From positions 1-64,000 of the forward strand of contig NZ_RRZK01000030.1 of NCBI RefSeq assembly GCF_004348895.1: DNA of 64,000 bases, given 5' to 3'. Within the stretch, counting starts at the first letter, position 1, and each line of letters begins with the position of its first letter. Under the pieces are notes generated by a model that made no database searches, had not been told where the DNA came from, and was given only the letters and a program-made list of their open reading frames with translations. Shown one piece after another: positions 46,946 to 55,652 of the stretch. Origin of the DNA: Pseudomonas vancouverensis. Its GTDB lineage: Bacteria > Pseudomonadota > Gammaproteobacteria > Pseudomonadales > Pseudomonadaceae. Position numbers and translations under genes: made by a program.

Positions 46946-47739
46946 AGCTCGATCTCCACGGACAGCGGGGCATGGTCGGACAGATGCGACCAAGGGCGTG
47001 TGGTCAGCACCTGTGGCTGGCGGGCCTTGAGGTTGCGCACGTAGATGCGGTCCAGGCGCAATGTCGGGAGGCGGGCGGGAAAGCTGCGCGCCGGTTTGCC
47101 GTGGTGCTCGGCAAACACTTCACGCAAACCGCAGGGGCGGAGCAGGGCATCGGCGCGTTGCCGCCAGTCATTGAAGTCACCGGCGACTATGACCGGTTCG
47201 TCATCGGGCAAGTCCTTCAGGCGCTCGGTCAGCAACCTGAGCTGGGCGCTGCGGTGATCCTCGCGCAGGCCCAGGTGTACGCAAATCGCGTGTACGTGGC
47301 GGCCATCGCCGGGCAGGCGCAACACACAATGCAACAGCCCGCGGTTCTCGTGACCGCTGATGGACACGTCGAGGTTGTCGTGGCGGATGATCTGGAATTT
47401 CGACAGCAAGGCATTGCCGTGATCGCCCTCTGGATACACGGCATTTCGGCCGTAGGCGAACTGCGGCCACAGGGTATCGGCGAGAAATTCGTACTGCGGC
47501 ATCGTCGGCCAATTGTTGTAGCGCTTGGGGTGCTGTTCGTGGGTGCCGTGCACTTCCTGCAAAAACACCACGTCGGCCGATACGCTGCGCACGGCCTCGC
47601 GCAGCTCAGGCAGGATGAAACGGCGGTTGAAGGCGGTAAAACCCTTGTGGGTGTTGACCGTCAGCACGGTAAAACGCTGCACAGCGGTATTGATGGGCGT
47701 CTGTTCATCGGTGACGCCGACCGGTTCCGGGAGGCTCAT
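46942..47739 (-). CDS. ybhP: YbhP-like endonuclease/exonuclease/phosphatase-family protein
   Basis: 265 residues of the EEP metallohydrolase fold: VLTVNTHKGF (Asn29), FLQEVHG (Glu62), GDFNDW, and the C-terminal SDHAPL active-site His. E. coli YbhP belongs to the same family and precedes clsB. Start: the ATG at 47739 overlaps the stop of a short upstream frame (ATGA); a TTG-started longer reading is possible but less likely. No clear Shine-Dalgarno lies before this ATG, which fits coupled reinitiation. Confidence 0.9.
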   Translation of the reverse strand: MSLPEPVGVTDEQTPINTAVQRFTVLTVNTHKGFTAFNRRFILPELREAVRSVSADVVFLQEVHGTHEQHPKRYNNWPTMPQYEFLADTLWPQFAYGRNAVYPEGDHGNALLSKFQIIRHDNLDVSISGHENRGLLHCVLRLPGDGRHVHAICVHLGLREDHRSAQLRLLTERLKDLPDDEPVIVAGDFNDWRQRADALLRPCGLREVFAEHHGKPARSFPARLPTLRLDRIYVRNLKARQPQVLTTRPWSHLSDHAPLSVEIEL

Positions 47740-47819
47740 GGCAGCAGCCCGTCGGAGTAGAAGCCACCCCGCCAGAGCGTGTAGCGCCAACCTGAAATAC
47801 CGATATGAATCGTCACCAT
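47736..47819 (-). pseudogene. Truncated DUF72 (YecE-like) gene, 27-residue remnant
   Basis: The frame reads MVTIHIGISGWRYTLWRGGF then YSDGLLP and stops. IGISGWRY.xWRG.FY..GL is the N-terminal signature of DUF72 proteins, which are normally about 240-300 residues. Only the first 27 residues remain; the stop overlaps the ybhP ATG. A GGAGCGGGGG ribosome binding site precedes it, so it may be translated as a leader for ybhP. Confidence 0.7.
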
Positions 47820-48044
47820 GTCGCCCCCGCTCCGACTGTCGTTATCTTGGGATGACTGGCGTACGGCAGCGAAAGTTTCGACGGCATTACCGACGGCAGC
47901 GACCGGGCGCGCCGTAGGAGCCCGCGGGCCATGCGTGCTACTGTCTTTGCGGATGCTCTGCAACGCACATTCACGGGCCTTGGGCGAACTTGCCCGGCAT
48001 TTTTTGATCAGTTCCTTACAGTCACAGCCAAGGGAGCGGGTGCT
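47820..48044. other. Divergent intergenic region between ybhP leader and the MscS-type gene
   Basis: No gene seen. It should contain divergent promoters for the ybhP operon and the channel gene. GGGC-GAACTT-GCCC followed by GGCATTTTTT (47987-48006) is a weak terminator-like hairpin in the channel-gene leader. Confidence 0.5.
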
Positions 48045-50168
48045 TTGATCAGGCTCAAGACCGCGATATTACTGGGAGCGTTGCTGTTTTTTGGCAGCGA
48101 GGAGCTGCAAGCCGCGGGGATTCCGGGGCTGCCGTCCGCCAGCGCCGCAACACCACCCGCTCATCCGGAACCCCTGGTACAGGGTGGCTTGCTTGGGGCG
48201 ATCAGTTCGAGCATCGATGAGGTGCAGGACAAACTCGACCTCAACCAGAACCTGCTCGACGCCTGGCGCCTGCGCGCGGACCGCGCGGCCGATGAAGTGG
48301 ATCAACTGGTCAATCGACCGTCGGCTCGTTCGCCCTGGAGCGTTGCTGGCGACTTCCTCTTGCTGACCTGCGTCTGGGCGGCCGTGTTCGCCGGGCTGTG
48401 GTCGTTCGGCCGCTGGATGGCGCGACGGCTGTGCGGACACCGTTTACTGCTCAGCCGCGAGCGCGGTCAGGCCTTGCTCGGTTATGTCTTGCCCTACACA
48501 TTGCCGGCGGTAATCAGCCTGCCACTGACCATTTACGCCAGTCAGTTCGTGCCGGTTTCCGCAGGGCGGGCGCTGGCGTTGTCCTTTGCCTATGCCACCA
48601 GCGCCGGGGTCTTTGCCGCGTCGCTGGTCATGTCATTGGTGGTGATGTTCAACGCCGGCCACAAGCGTCGGGCCGTGCAGATCATTCGCGAGCAAAGCCC
48701 GCGACCGTTGTTCGGCATCGGTTTTCTGGTCGCCTTGAGCGATGCCCTGACCAGCCCGCAGATCGCCCATCAACTGGGTAACAACCTCACCAGCAGCGTT
48801 GCCGTGTTCACCGGTACGGCCGCGTCGGTCGCCTTCGGCCTGCTGGTGATCAGGATGCGCCGCCCGGTGGCCCACGTGATCCGTATCCTGCCGCTGGCGC
48901 AACGGACCAAGCAGCCAGCCTTGCGTGAAACCCTGCGGATTTTTTCCGGGCTCTGGTACTGGCCGATCCTGTTGATGGTGCTGGTCTCGGTCATCAACCT
49001 GGTCGGCATCGGCGACGACAACCAGAAAGTCATGCGCAGTGCGCTGTTCACCACGGTGCTACTGATTGCCACGGTGTTCCTCAGTACCAGCCTGCACCAT
49101 CTGTTCAAAACACGCAGTGAGGCGGATGTTCGCCGCAGCAGTGCCTACAAGGAACGCTTTCTCAACCTGTCCCACGCCTTGCTGCGCATCGGCATGGCCA
49201 TCGTCTTCATCGATATCCTTGGGCGGATCTGGGGCGTGTCGTTGTTCGAGTTCGCGGTGAGCAACTCGGTGGGCCGAGCGATCAGTGATTCGCTGAGCCA
49301 CATCGGCCTGATCTTCCTGGTGACCTGGATGGTCTGGGTGGTGCTCGACACCGCCATCCAGGAGGCGCTGAAGCCGCCGGTCAACAAGCGTTCGGCACGC
49401 CAGCCAAGCACCAGGGTGAAAACTATCCTGCCGCTGCTGCGCAACGCGATCAAAATCGTCCTGGTGGTGATTTGCGCAATCACCACCATGGCCAATCTGG
49501 GGATCAACGTCGCGCCGTTCCTGGCCGGTGCCGGGGTCATCGGTCTGGCCATCGGTTTCGGTTCCCAGCAACTGGTGCAGGACGTGATCACCGGGTTGTT
49601 CATCATCATCGAAGACACCCTGTCCATCGGCGACTGGGTGGTGCTCGACTCCGGTCACGCCGGCACTGTTGAAGGCCTGACCATCCGCACCTTGCGCCTG
49701 CGGGACGGCAAGGGCTTCGTGCACTCGGTGCCGTTCGGCCAGATCAAGGCGGTGACCAACCAATCGCGGCAGTTCGCCTACGCGTTCTTTTCGGTGCAGT
49801 TCACCTACGACACCGATGTCGACAAGGCCATCGAGCTAATTCGTGAGGCCGGGCATTCGATCAGCGGCGACCCGTTCCTCAAGTACAACCTGCAAGGCCC
49901 GCTCGACGTGTTCGGCGTCGACCGGATGGACCTCAATGGCGTGGTGCTGACGGCGCAGTTCCGCACGGTGTCGGGCGGCCAATATGCGGTGAGTCGGGCA
50001 TTCAACCAGCGTTTGAAAAAGCTTGTGGATAACAGCCCGTGGGTGCATTTCGCGCAGACTTATCCACAGCAGGCGCTGGTGCCGCGGCACCCCGTGGAAC
50101 CACCGGAAGTTGAACACGAACCAGAACATTCGGCGGTGTTGATGCCGGACCGGCCGCGCGCTCAGTAA
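48045..50168 (+). CDS. Large mechanosensitive channel of the MscS family (YbiO-like)
   Basis: Releases solutes on osmotic downshock. With a TTG start the product has 707 residues: a signal peptide (LKTAILLGALLFFGSEELQAAG), a short periplasmic coiled region, about ten membrane segments, and the MscS pore/beta domain near the C-terminus (LAGAGVIGLAIGFGSQQLVQ, DVITGLFIIIEDTLSIGDWV). The TTG has AGGGAG 8 bp upstream. An ATG at 47931 would add 38 residues that look non-coding and would bury the signal sequence, so I prefer TTG. E. coli YbiO has a similar size and layout. Confidence 0.88.
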   Translation: MIRLKTAILLGALLFFGSEELQAAGIPGLPSASAATPPAHPEPLVQGGLLGAISSSIDEVQDKLDLNQNLLDAWRLRADRAADEVDQLVNRPSARSPWSVAGDFLLLTCVWAAVFAGLWSFGRWMARRLCGHRLLLSRERGQALLGYVLPYTLPAVISLPLTIYASQFVPVSAGRALALSFAYATSAGVFAASLVMSLVVMFNAGHKRRAVQIIREQSPRPLFGIGFLVALSDALTSPQIAHQLGNNLTSSVAVFTGTAASVAFGLLVIRMRRPVAHVIRILPLAQRTKQPALRETLRIFSGLWYWPILLMVLVSVINLVGIGDDNQKVMRSALFTTVLLIATVFLSTSLHHLFKTRSEADVRRSSAYKERFLNLSHALLRIGMAIVFIDILGRIWGVSLFEFAVSNSVGRAISDSLSHIGLIFLVTWMVWVVLDTAIQEALKPPVNKRSARQPSTRVKTILPLLRNAIKIVLVVICAITTMANLGINVAPFLAGAGVIGLAIGFGSQQLVQDVITGLFIIIEDTLSIGDWVVLDSGHAGTVEGLTIRTLRLRDGKGFVHSVPFGQIKAVTNQSRQFAYAFFSVQFTYDTDVDKAIELIREAGHSISGDPFLKYNLQGPLDVFGVDRMDLNGVVLTAQFRTVSGGQYAVSRAFNQRLKKLVDNSPWVHFAQTYPQQALVPRHPVEPPEVEHEPEHSAVLMPDRPRAQ

Positions 50169-50183
50169 GTACGGGAAATCTTT

Positions 50184-50206
50184 GGCGGCGTTCCGACGAT
50201 GGGGCC
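50184..50206. repeat. Partial copy of the ~42-nt palindromic repeat
   Basis: GGCGGCGTTCCGACGATGGG plus GCC, matching the right half of the unit at 42370-42411. It lies between the converging channel and lhr genes. Confidence 0.6.
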
Positions 50207-50219
50207 CAACCAGACGCCC

Positions 50220-53200
50220 TCAATGCCGGATCAGTTTGTTGTGCACCTCAGCGCGACTGAGCTGATCCATTTCCCCCCAGAAAACCGGCTTGCCGGCAAT
50301 CTGCGCCGCCACCGGCAAACCATCCCGGTACACCAGTCGATTGCTCGCCAGCGCCGGGACTTTCGCCCCTGGCAGCAGCGTTCCGGCGAGGTTCAGCGGA
50401 TCGACCCCGCACACCGCCACCAGACTTCCATCAGCCGGCCGACGGCGCACTTGCCGCAGCAGTGGGATCGCCTCCGGCAAGGCAAATTGCTCGCCTGCCA
50501 GACCACTGACAAAACGCCCCCCGCGAATCTCGCCACGGGCCTCCAGGCGATGGAAGGTGCGCAGCAATTCCCGCCAGCTTGGCAGCCAGTCCGCCTCGCG
50601 CTCCAGCAAACGCCAGAACACCACGCCGTAGCGCCGCAACAAGGTCATGGCGATGTGTTCGAGCGTCTCGTTCGGTGTGGGCGCAGGGCGTTGCTTGTCG
50701 ATGACCGGCGCGGCAGTACCGCGTTTCAACAAGGCCCAGCGCCCGGCATCGTCCATGCCCCCGATGAAGGCACCGCGACCACGTCGGGCGGAATGCTGCT
50801 GGCGCTTGCTGGCGGGGGTAATCAGTGCCCGCAACCCGGCGAAACTGTCGGCGTTCACCCAGCCGGCACCGACCAGTTCCTGCAAGGCGATTTCCAGTTC
50901 CGAACGCAGCAGATGGGCTTCGTGGATCAGCTCATCAAAAAACAGCGCGCCCTGCTGGCTGAGAGCGGCGTGGACCTTTTGCGTCTTGGGCGACAGCTCA
51001 CTCACTGGCGTGGTTTCGGCCAGGCTGCTCCAGAGCCCGACCTGACTGCGCGGCAGTAGCACTATCGGCGTGCTGCGCAAGGCCGTGGTGCTGCTCTTGT
51101 TGCGGCTGCTCAGGCGCGTCCACACCAGTTTTCCGCTGCGGCACAATTCATCCAGCCAGGAGGCTGAATAATCCTTGATACGCGCCGGCAAGATGTCGCT
51201 GTCCCAGGCCGATGCCGCCGCCGGATAGCCTTCGAACTGCGCGATGACCGCGGGTAGCATCGCTGCACCCTGGCCTTGGTTGGCGGTCGACAGATGCTGC
51301 CAGTCAAACAGAAAACGCATGAAATCCTGCAACGCCACCGGCTCGATTTCCCGGCGCAGGCGTTTGACCGTGTAGCGGTGAATTCGCGCCAGCAAATGCC
51401 GTTCACACCATTCCTCCTGGTCCACGCCAGGTGTGAATCGACCGCGCAACACGTAACCTTCGCGCTCCAGTTGGGCGAGGGCCTGAGCCACTTGCGTCGC
51501 TGGCAATCCCAGCGGTTCGGCGATGGGATTCAAGGGCAACGGGCCAAAGGCACTCAGCCGCGCACGAATGACTTCAAGCACCGCTTCATCCTGTTCCCAG
51601 ACTTCATCGAAGCCCGGCAAAGCTTCCAGTGGCGGTTGCAGATTCGCCTGTGGATAAATCGCCTTCAGGCAGGTCAGCCGCTCCAGCGCCAGCCACAGCG
51701 ATTGCCCGGAATTGATCTGCAAGCGGCTGGCGCGGCCGCTGGCGGCCAAGGCGTTGAGCCAGTCGAGCCACTGCACATTGGCTCCGGCTTCGGCATCGCT
51801 GATGCAAGCCAGGCTCATCAGCGCTTCATGCATTTCGTCCAGGCCGGTGGGCGCAGGCCAGGCTTCCTCGCGCACGGCAACAATCGCCTCGGCATCGAGG
51901 GCGCCGAGATCATCGGTCGATTGCGGGTCGCTCCAGCGTCGGTTGAGCACCGCTTGCGTGCGTCGTTCTTCCAGCGGTGCGTCGTCGAGAAAGGTGTAAG
52001 GCCGGGCGCTGAGAATTTCTGCCGCCAGCGGCGAGGGCGCAGGCAAGTCGCGACTGATCAGGCGGACGTCACCGCGCTCCATGCGCCGCAGCAAGGCCAG
52101 CCAGCCCTCGCTGTCCATCGCTTCATGCAGGCAGTCGTCGAGGGTTTGTTCCACCAGCGGGTGGTCGGGGATTTCCCGCTCACCGGCGAGGTTTTCCACA
52201 CAAGCGATCTGATCGGGGAACACGCTGGCGATCAGGTCTTCGCTTTTCATTCGCTGGATCTGCGGCGCTACTTTGCGCCCACCGCTGTAGCGCGGTAGCG
52301 CCAGGGCTACACCGGCATTCCAGCGCCAGCGCACGCCGAACAGCGGTGCCTCCAGGAGCGCCTGAATCAGAATGTGTTCGGCGCTGTTGCTGTGCAGGTA
52401 ACGCCAGACGTCATCCAGTTCAAAGCTGTGGCTGGTGGACAGCGACAGCACGATGGCATCTTCGCTGGCGGCGGCCTGCAATTCGAAGTTGAAGGTGCGG
52501 CAGAAACGCTTGCGCAGGGCCAGGCCCCAGGCGCGGTTGATGCGGCTGCCGAAGGGCGTGTGGATGACCAGTTGGGTGCCGCCGGACTCGTCGAAAAAAC
52601 GCTCCATCAGCAACGTGTCTTGCGACGGTAGCGCGCCCAGGGTCTGCCGTGCGCGGGCCAGGTAGTCCACCAGCTGTTCGGCGCTGGCGAGGTTCAGGCC
52701 GAGGGTACCGGTCAGCCAGTCGAGGGCGGGCTGCAAGTGGCCCGGGGTGATGCCGAGCAAGTCGTCGAGGTGCGCTTGCAGGCGTGCCACTGCCGCCGAC
52801 AGTTCAGCGCTGCGGCCCGGTGCTTCGCCAAGCCAGAAGGGAATGCTCGGCGGCTGGCCTTGTGCATCCTCGACCCGGACCCTGCCGGTTTCAACGCGCA
52901 GGATCCGGTAGGAAGTATTGCCCAACTGGAAGACATCCCCGGCGATGCTTTCCACGGCGAAGTCTTCGTTGACGCTGCCGATGTTCAGCCCCTGGGGTTC
53001 GAGCAACACGGCATAGTCGGCGTTGTCCGGAATGGTCCCGCCACTGGTCACGGCCGTCAGCCTGGCGCCCCGGCGACCGCGCAGGGTGCGGCTTACGGCG
53101 TCGCGGTGCAGATAAGCGCTGCGAATACCCTGGCGGCCGTTGTTGCCCTCGGCGAGCATCTGCAGCACGGCCTGATAGTGCTGTTCGTCGAGTTCGGCAT

Positions 53201-54536
53201 AGGGCGAAGCACGGCGCAGCATGTCCAGTAGCGCCTGCTCCTGCCATTCCTGGCAACTGACTTCGGCGATGATCTGCTGGGCCAGCACATCCAGCGGTGC
53301 CCGCGGGATCAGCAGGGTGTCGAGCTCACCCCGGCGCACGCAGTCGAGTAACGCGGCGCATTCGATCAGGTCGTCGCGGGTGGTGGCGAATAAACGCCCC
53401 TTGGGCGTGCCGCCAACCTGGTGCCCGGAGCGGCCGACCCGTTGCAGAAAACCGGCAATCGAACGCGGCGAGGCGATCTGGCAGACCAGATCGACGTCGC
53501 CGATGTCGATGCCCAGTTCCAGCGAGGCGGTCGCGATCAATACCTGCAACTCGCCACGCTTGAGCCGCTGTTCGGCATCCAGGCGAAACTCCTTGGCCAG
53601 ACTGCCATGGTGCGCGGCCACGGCGTGCTTGCCGAGGCGTTCGCTCAGGTGCCGGCTCAAGCGTTCGGCCAAGCGTCGGGTGTTGACGAAAATCAGCGTG
53701 GTCCGGTGTTCGCGGGCGAGGGCGGCGAGGCGATCGTAGACCAGTTCCCAGACATCATTGGCCATCACCGCCGATAACGGCACCGGAGGTACCTCGATGT
53801 CCAGATCCCGGGGGCGGGCATGGCCGATGTCGATGATCTCGCACGGGCGCCCGTGCCCCACCAGAAATCGCGAGACCGCTTCGATAGGTTTTTGCGTGGC
53901 CGACAGCCCGATACGCAACAGCGGCTGCGGGCAAAGCGCCTGCAAGCGTTCCAGGCTCAGGGCCAGGTGGCTGCCGCGTTTGCTCGCGGCCATGGCGTGG
54001 ATTTCGTCGACGATGACGGTTTGCGTGGTACCGAGCATTGTTCGCCCGGAGTCGGAGCCGAGCAGCACGTAGAGGGATTCGGGCGTCGTCACCAGAATGT
54101 GCGGCGCGGTCTTGCGCATCGCCGAGCGTTCTTTTTGCGGTGTATCACCGGTGCGCACGGCCGTGCTGATCTGCAATTCGGGCAGGCCCATGCTGCGCAA
54201 TTGTTCGGTAATGCCAGCGAGGGGGGTCTGCAGGTTGATCTGAATGTCGTTGGAAAGCGCCTTGAGCGGCGACACGTAGACCACCAGGGTTTCGTCGGGC
54301 AAGCCGTCGGGGCTTTCCAGACCGCGGTGTACCAGGTCGTCGATCACCGCGAGAAATGCGGTAAGGGTCTTGCCGGAGCCAGTGGGCGCGGCGACCAGGG
54401 TCGAACGGCGCTGGCGAATCAACGGCCACGCCCGGGCCTGGGCGGCGGTGACCGCTGGGAAGGTGTGACTGAACCAGGCGCTGACGGCGGGGTGAAAACC
54501 GTTCAGGGCGCTGTCTGCGGGGAGGGGCAGGTTCAT
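50220..54536 (-). CDS. lhr: ATP-dependent helicase Lhr
   Basis: Superfamily 2 3'-5' DNA/RNA-DNA helicase linked to DNA repair. 1438 residues, the long form with a C-terminal domain. Walker A AAPTGSGKT (49-57), DEIH box (177-180), SAT (212-214), motif VI QRVGRSGH (365-372), then winged helix and Lhr-core domains. The ATG at 54536 (MNLPLPADSALNGFHP) fits the family; the longer upstream frame adds 67 residues with no family features. No partner ligase or nuclease gene is adjacent. 54537-54767 upstream holds no gene. Confidence 0.95.
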   Translation of the reverse strand: MNLPLPADSALNGFHPAVSAWFSHTFPAVTAAQARAWPLIRQRRSTLVAAPTGSGKTLTAFLAVIDDLVHRGLESPDGLPDETLVVYVSPLKALSNDIQINLQTPLAGITEQLRSMGLPELQISTAVRTGDTPQKERSAMRKTAPHILVTTPESLYVLLGSDSGRTMLGTTQTVIVDEIHAMAASKRGSHLALSLERLQALCPQPLLRIGLSATQKPIEAVSRFLVGHGRPCEIIDIGHARPRDLDIEVPPVPLSAVMANDVWELVYDRLAALAREHRTTLIFVNTRRLAERLSRHLSERLGKHAVAAHHGSLAKEFRLDAEQRLKRGELQVLIATASLELGIDIGDVDLVCQIASPRSIAGFLQRVGRSGHQVGGTPKGRLFATTRDDLIECAALLDCVRRGELDTLLIPRAPLDVLAQQIIAEVSCQEWQEQALLDMLRRASPYAELDEQHYQAVLQMLAEGNNGRQGIRSAYLHRDAVSRTLRGRRGARLTAVTSGGTIPDNADYAVLLEPQGLNIGSVNEDFAVESIAGDVFQLGNTSYRILRVETGRVRVEDAQGQPPSIPFWLGEAPGRSAELSAAVARLQAHLDDLLGITPGHLQPALDWLTGTLGLNLASAEQLVDYLARARQTLGALPSQDTLLMERFFDESGGTQLVIHTPFGSRINRAWGLALRKRFCRTFNFELQAAASEDAIVLSLSTSHSFELDDVWRYLHSNSAEHILIQALLEAPLFGVRWRWNAGVALALPRYSGGRKVAPQIQRMKSEDLIASVFPDQIACVENLAGEREIPDHPLVEQTLDDCLHEAMDSEGWLALLRRMERGDVRLISRDLPAPSPLAAEILSARPYTFLDDAPLEERRTQAVLNRRWSDPQSTDDLGALDAEAIVAVREEAWPAPTGLDEMHEALMSLACISDAEAGANVQWLDWLNALAASGRASRLQINSGQSLWLALERLTCLKAIYPQANLQPPLEALPGFDEVWEQDEAVLEVIRARLSAFGPLPLNPIAEPLGLPATQVAQALAQLEREGYVLRGRFTPGVDQEEWCERHLLARIHRYTVKRLRREIEPVALQDFMRFLFDWQHLSTANQGQGAAMLPAVIAQFEGYPAAASAWDSDILPARIKDYSASWLDELCRSGKLVWTRLSSRNKSSTTALRSTPIVLLPRSQVGLWSSLAETTPVSELSPKTQKVHAALSQQGALFFDELIHEAHLLRSELEIALQELVGAGWVNADSFAGLRALITPASKRQQHSARRGRGAFIGGMDDAGRWALLKRGTAAPVIDKQRPAPTPNETLEHIAMTLLRRYGVVFWRLLEREADWLPSWRELLRTFHRLEARGEIRGGRFVSGLAGEQFALPEAIPLLRQVRRRPADGSLVAVCGVDPLNLAGTLLPGAKVPALASNRLVYRDGLPVAAQIAGKPVFWGEMDQLSRAEVHNKLIRH

Positions 54537-54767
54537 GGAGCCAGTTATGCGGGTGGGGGCTCGAAGATGCAAGTACCGCTCGGGGATCTCTATCGATGCT
54601 GATGGCCTCATCGCGAGCAGCACCCCAAATCCCGGACATCTACACTTTACGGATGACGGTTGCGCACTAAACCCGCAAAATGCAACGATTCCGGCCTCTA
54701 TCCATGACATCGCCCGTGCGCGCTGTCGATAAGCCATCGTTCCAATCAGACTGGGCCTGCTGACTCT

Positions 54768-55652
54768 ATGCGAATGCGCCTTATGTTACTGGGCGGCGGA
54801 AATGCCCTTGGGCAGGCGCTGATTCGCCTCGGTGCAGAGGAAGACATCGGTTTCCTCGCCCCCCGCCCGCCAGAAAACGGCTGGGATGCCGCGAGCCTGA
54901 CGCAACTGCTCGACGACACCCGTCCGGATGCGTTGATCAACCTCGCCTATTACTTTGACTGGTTCCAGGCCGAGGTGGTCAGCGAACAGCGTCTGGCCGG
55001 CCAGGAACGCGCCATCGAGCGCCTGGCCGAGCTGTGCCAGCATCACAACATCGTGCTGGTGCAACCCTCGAGCTATCGCGTGTTCGACGGCTCGCGCGCC
55101 ACGGCCTACAGCGAAAAAGACGAACCGGTACCCTTGGGCCTGCGCGGCCAGGCGTTGTGGCGAATCGAACAAAGCGTTCGTGCCACCTGCCCGCAACACG
55201 TGTTGCTGCGCTTCGGCTGGCTGCTCGATGACAGCCCTGATGGCGCATTGGGACGTTTCCTCGCCCGTGCAGAAAAACCTGAAGAGCTGCTGATGGCCGA
55301 CGACCGTCGCGGCAATCCGACGCCGGTCGATGATGCGGCGCGGGTGATCATTTCCGTGCTCAAACAACTCGACTGCGCCGCGCCACTGTGGGGCACCTAT
55401 CACTATGCCGGGCATGAGGCGACCACGCCCCTGGCGCTGGGGCAGGCGATCCTGACCGAAGCCCGCAGCCTGCATGAACTGGCCATCGAAGCGCCGACCG
55501 CCCAGGCCCATGCCGCGCGACCGGATGCCGCTGAAGAACCGCAGCACGCGGTACTGGCCTGCAAGAAAATCCTTCACACCTTCGGGATCAAACCGCGGGC
55601 TTGGCGTGCTGCGCTTCCCGCCCTACTGGACAGGTTCTATCGCCATGGCTGA
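54768..55652 (+). CDS. RmlD-like sugar-nucleotide-binding SDR protein, catalytic residues missing
   Basis: 294 residues, resembling dTDP-4-dehydrorhamnose reductase. The N-terminal nucleotide loop is LLGGGNALGQAL, and QPSSYRVFDGSR matches the RmlD segment before the active site. Where RmlD has Tyr-x3-Lys (PLNVYGKTK) this protein has PLGLRGQAL: Arg126 and Leu130. It overlaps the next gene, an epimerase with an intact active site, by 8 bp. It may bind a nucleotide sugar or act as a non-catalytic partner. A second ATG two codons downstream is equally possible as start. Confidence 0.85.
   Translation: MRMRLMLLGGGNALGQALIRLGAEEDIGFLAPRPPENGWDAASLTQLLDDTRPDALINLAYYFDWFQAEVVSEQRLAGQERAIERLAELCQHHNIVLVQPSSYRVFDGSRATAYSEKDEPVPLGLRGQALWRIEQSVRATCPQHVLLRFGWLLDDSPDGALGRFLARAEKPEELLMADDRRGNPTPVDDAARVIISVLKQLDCAAPLWGTYHYAGHEATTPLALGQAILTEARSLHELAIEAPTAQAHAARPDAAEEPQHAVLACKKILHTFGIKPRAWRAALPALLDRFYRHG

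Noticed and set aside
45833..47044. 403-codon + strand frame over clsB
   Set aside because: The minus-strand clsB shows both HKD motifs and coupled starts; the + frame has none.
40719..50206. A genomic island or prophage
   Set aside because: No integrase, transposase, att-like direct repeats at a tRNA, or phage genes are present. The genes are ordinary chromosomal families with similar codon use; only palindromic repeats stand out.
54597..54625. Additional REP copy upstream of lhr (CTCATCGCGAGCAG)
   Set aside because: Only a short half-match is present without the rest of the palindrome, so it was not counted as a repeat.
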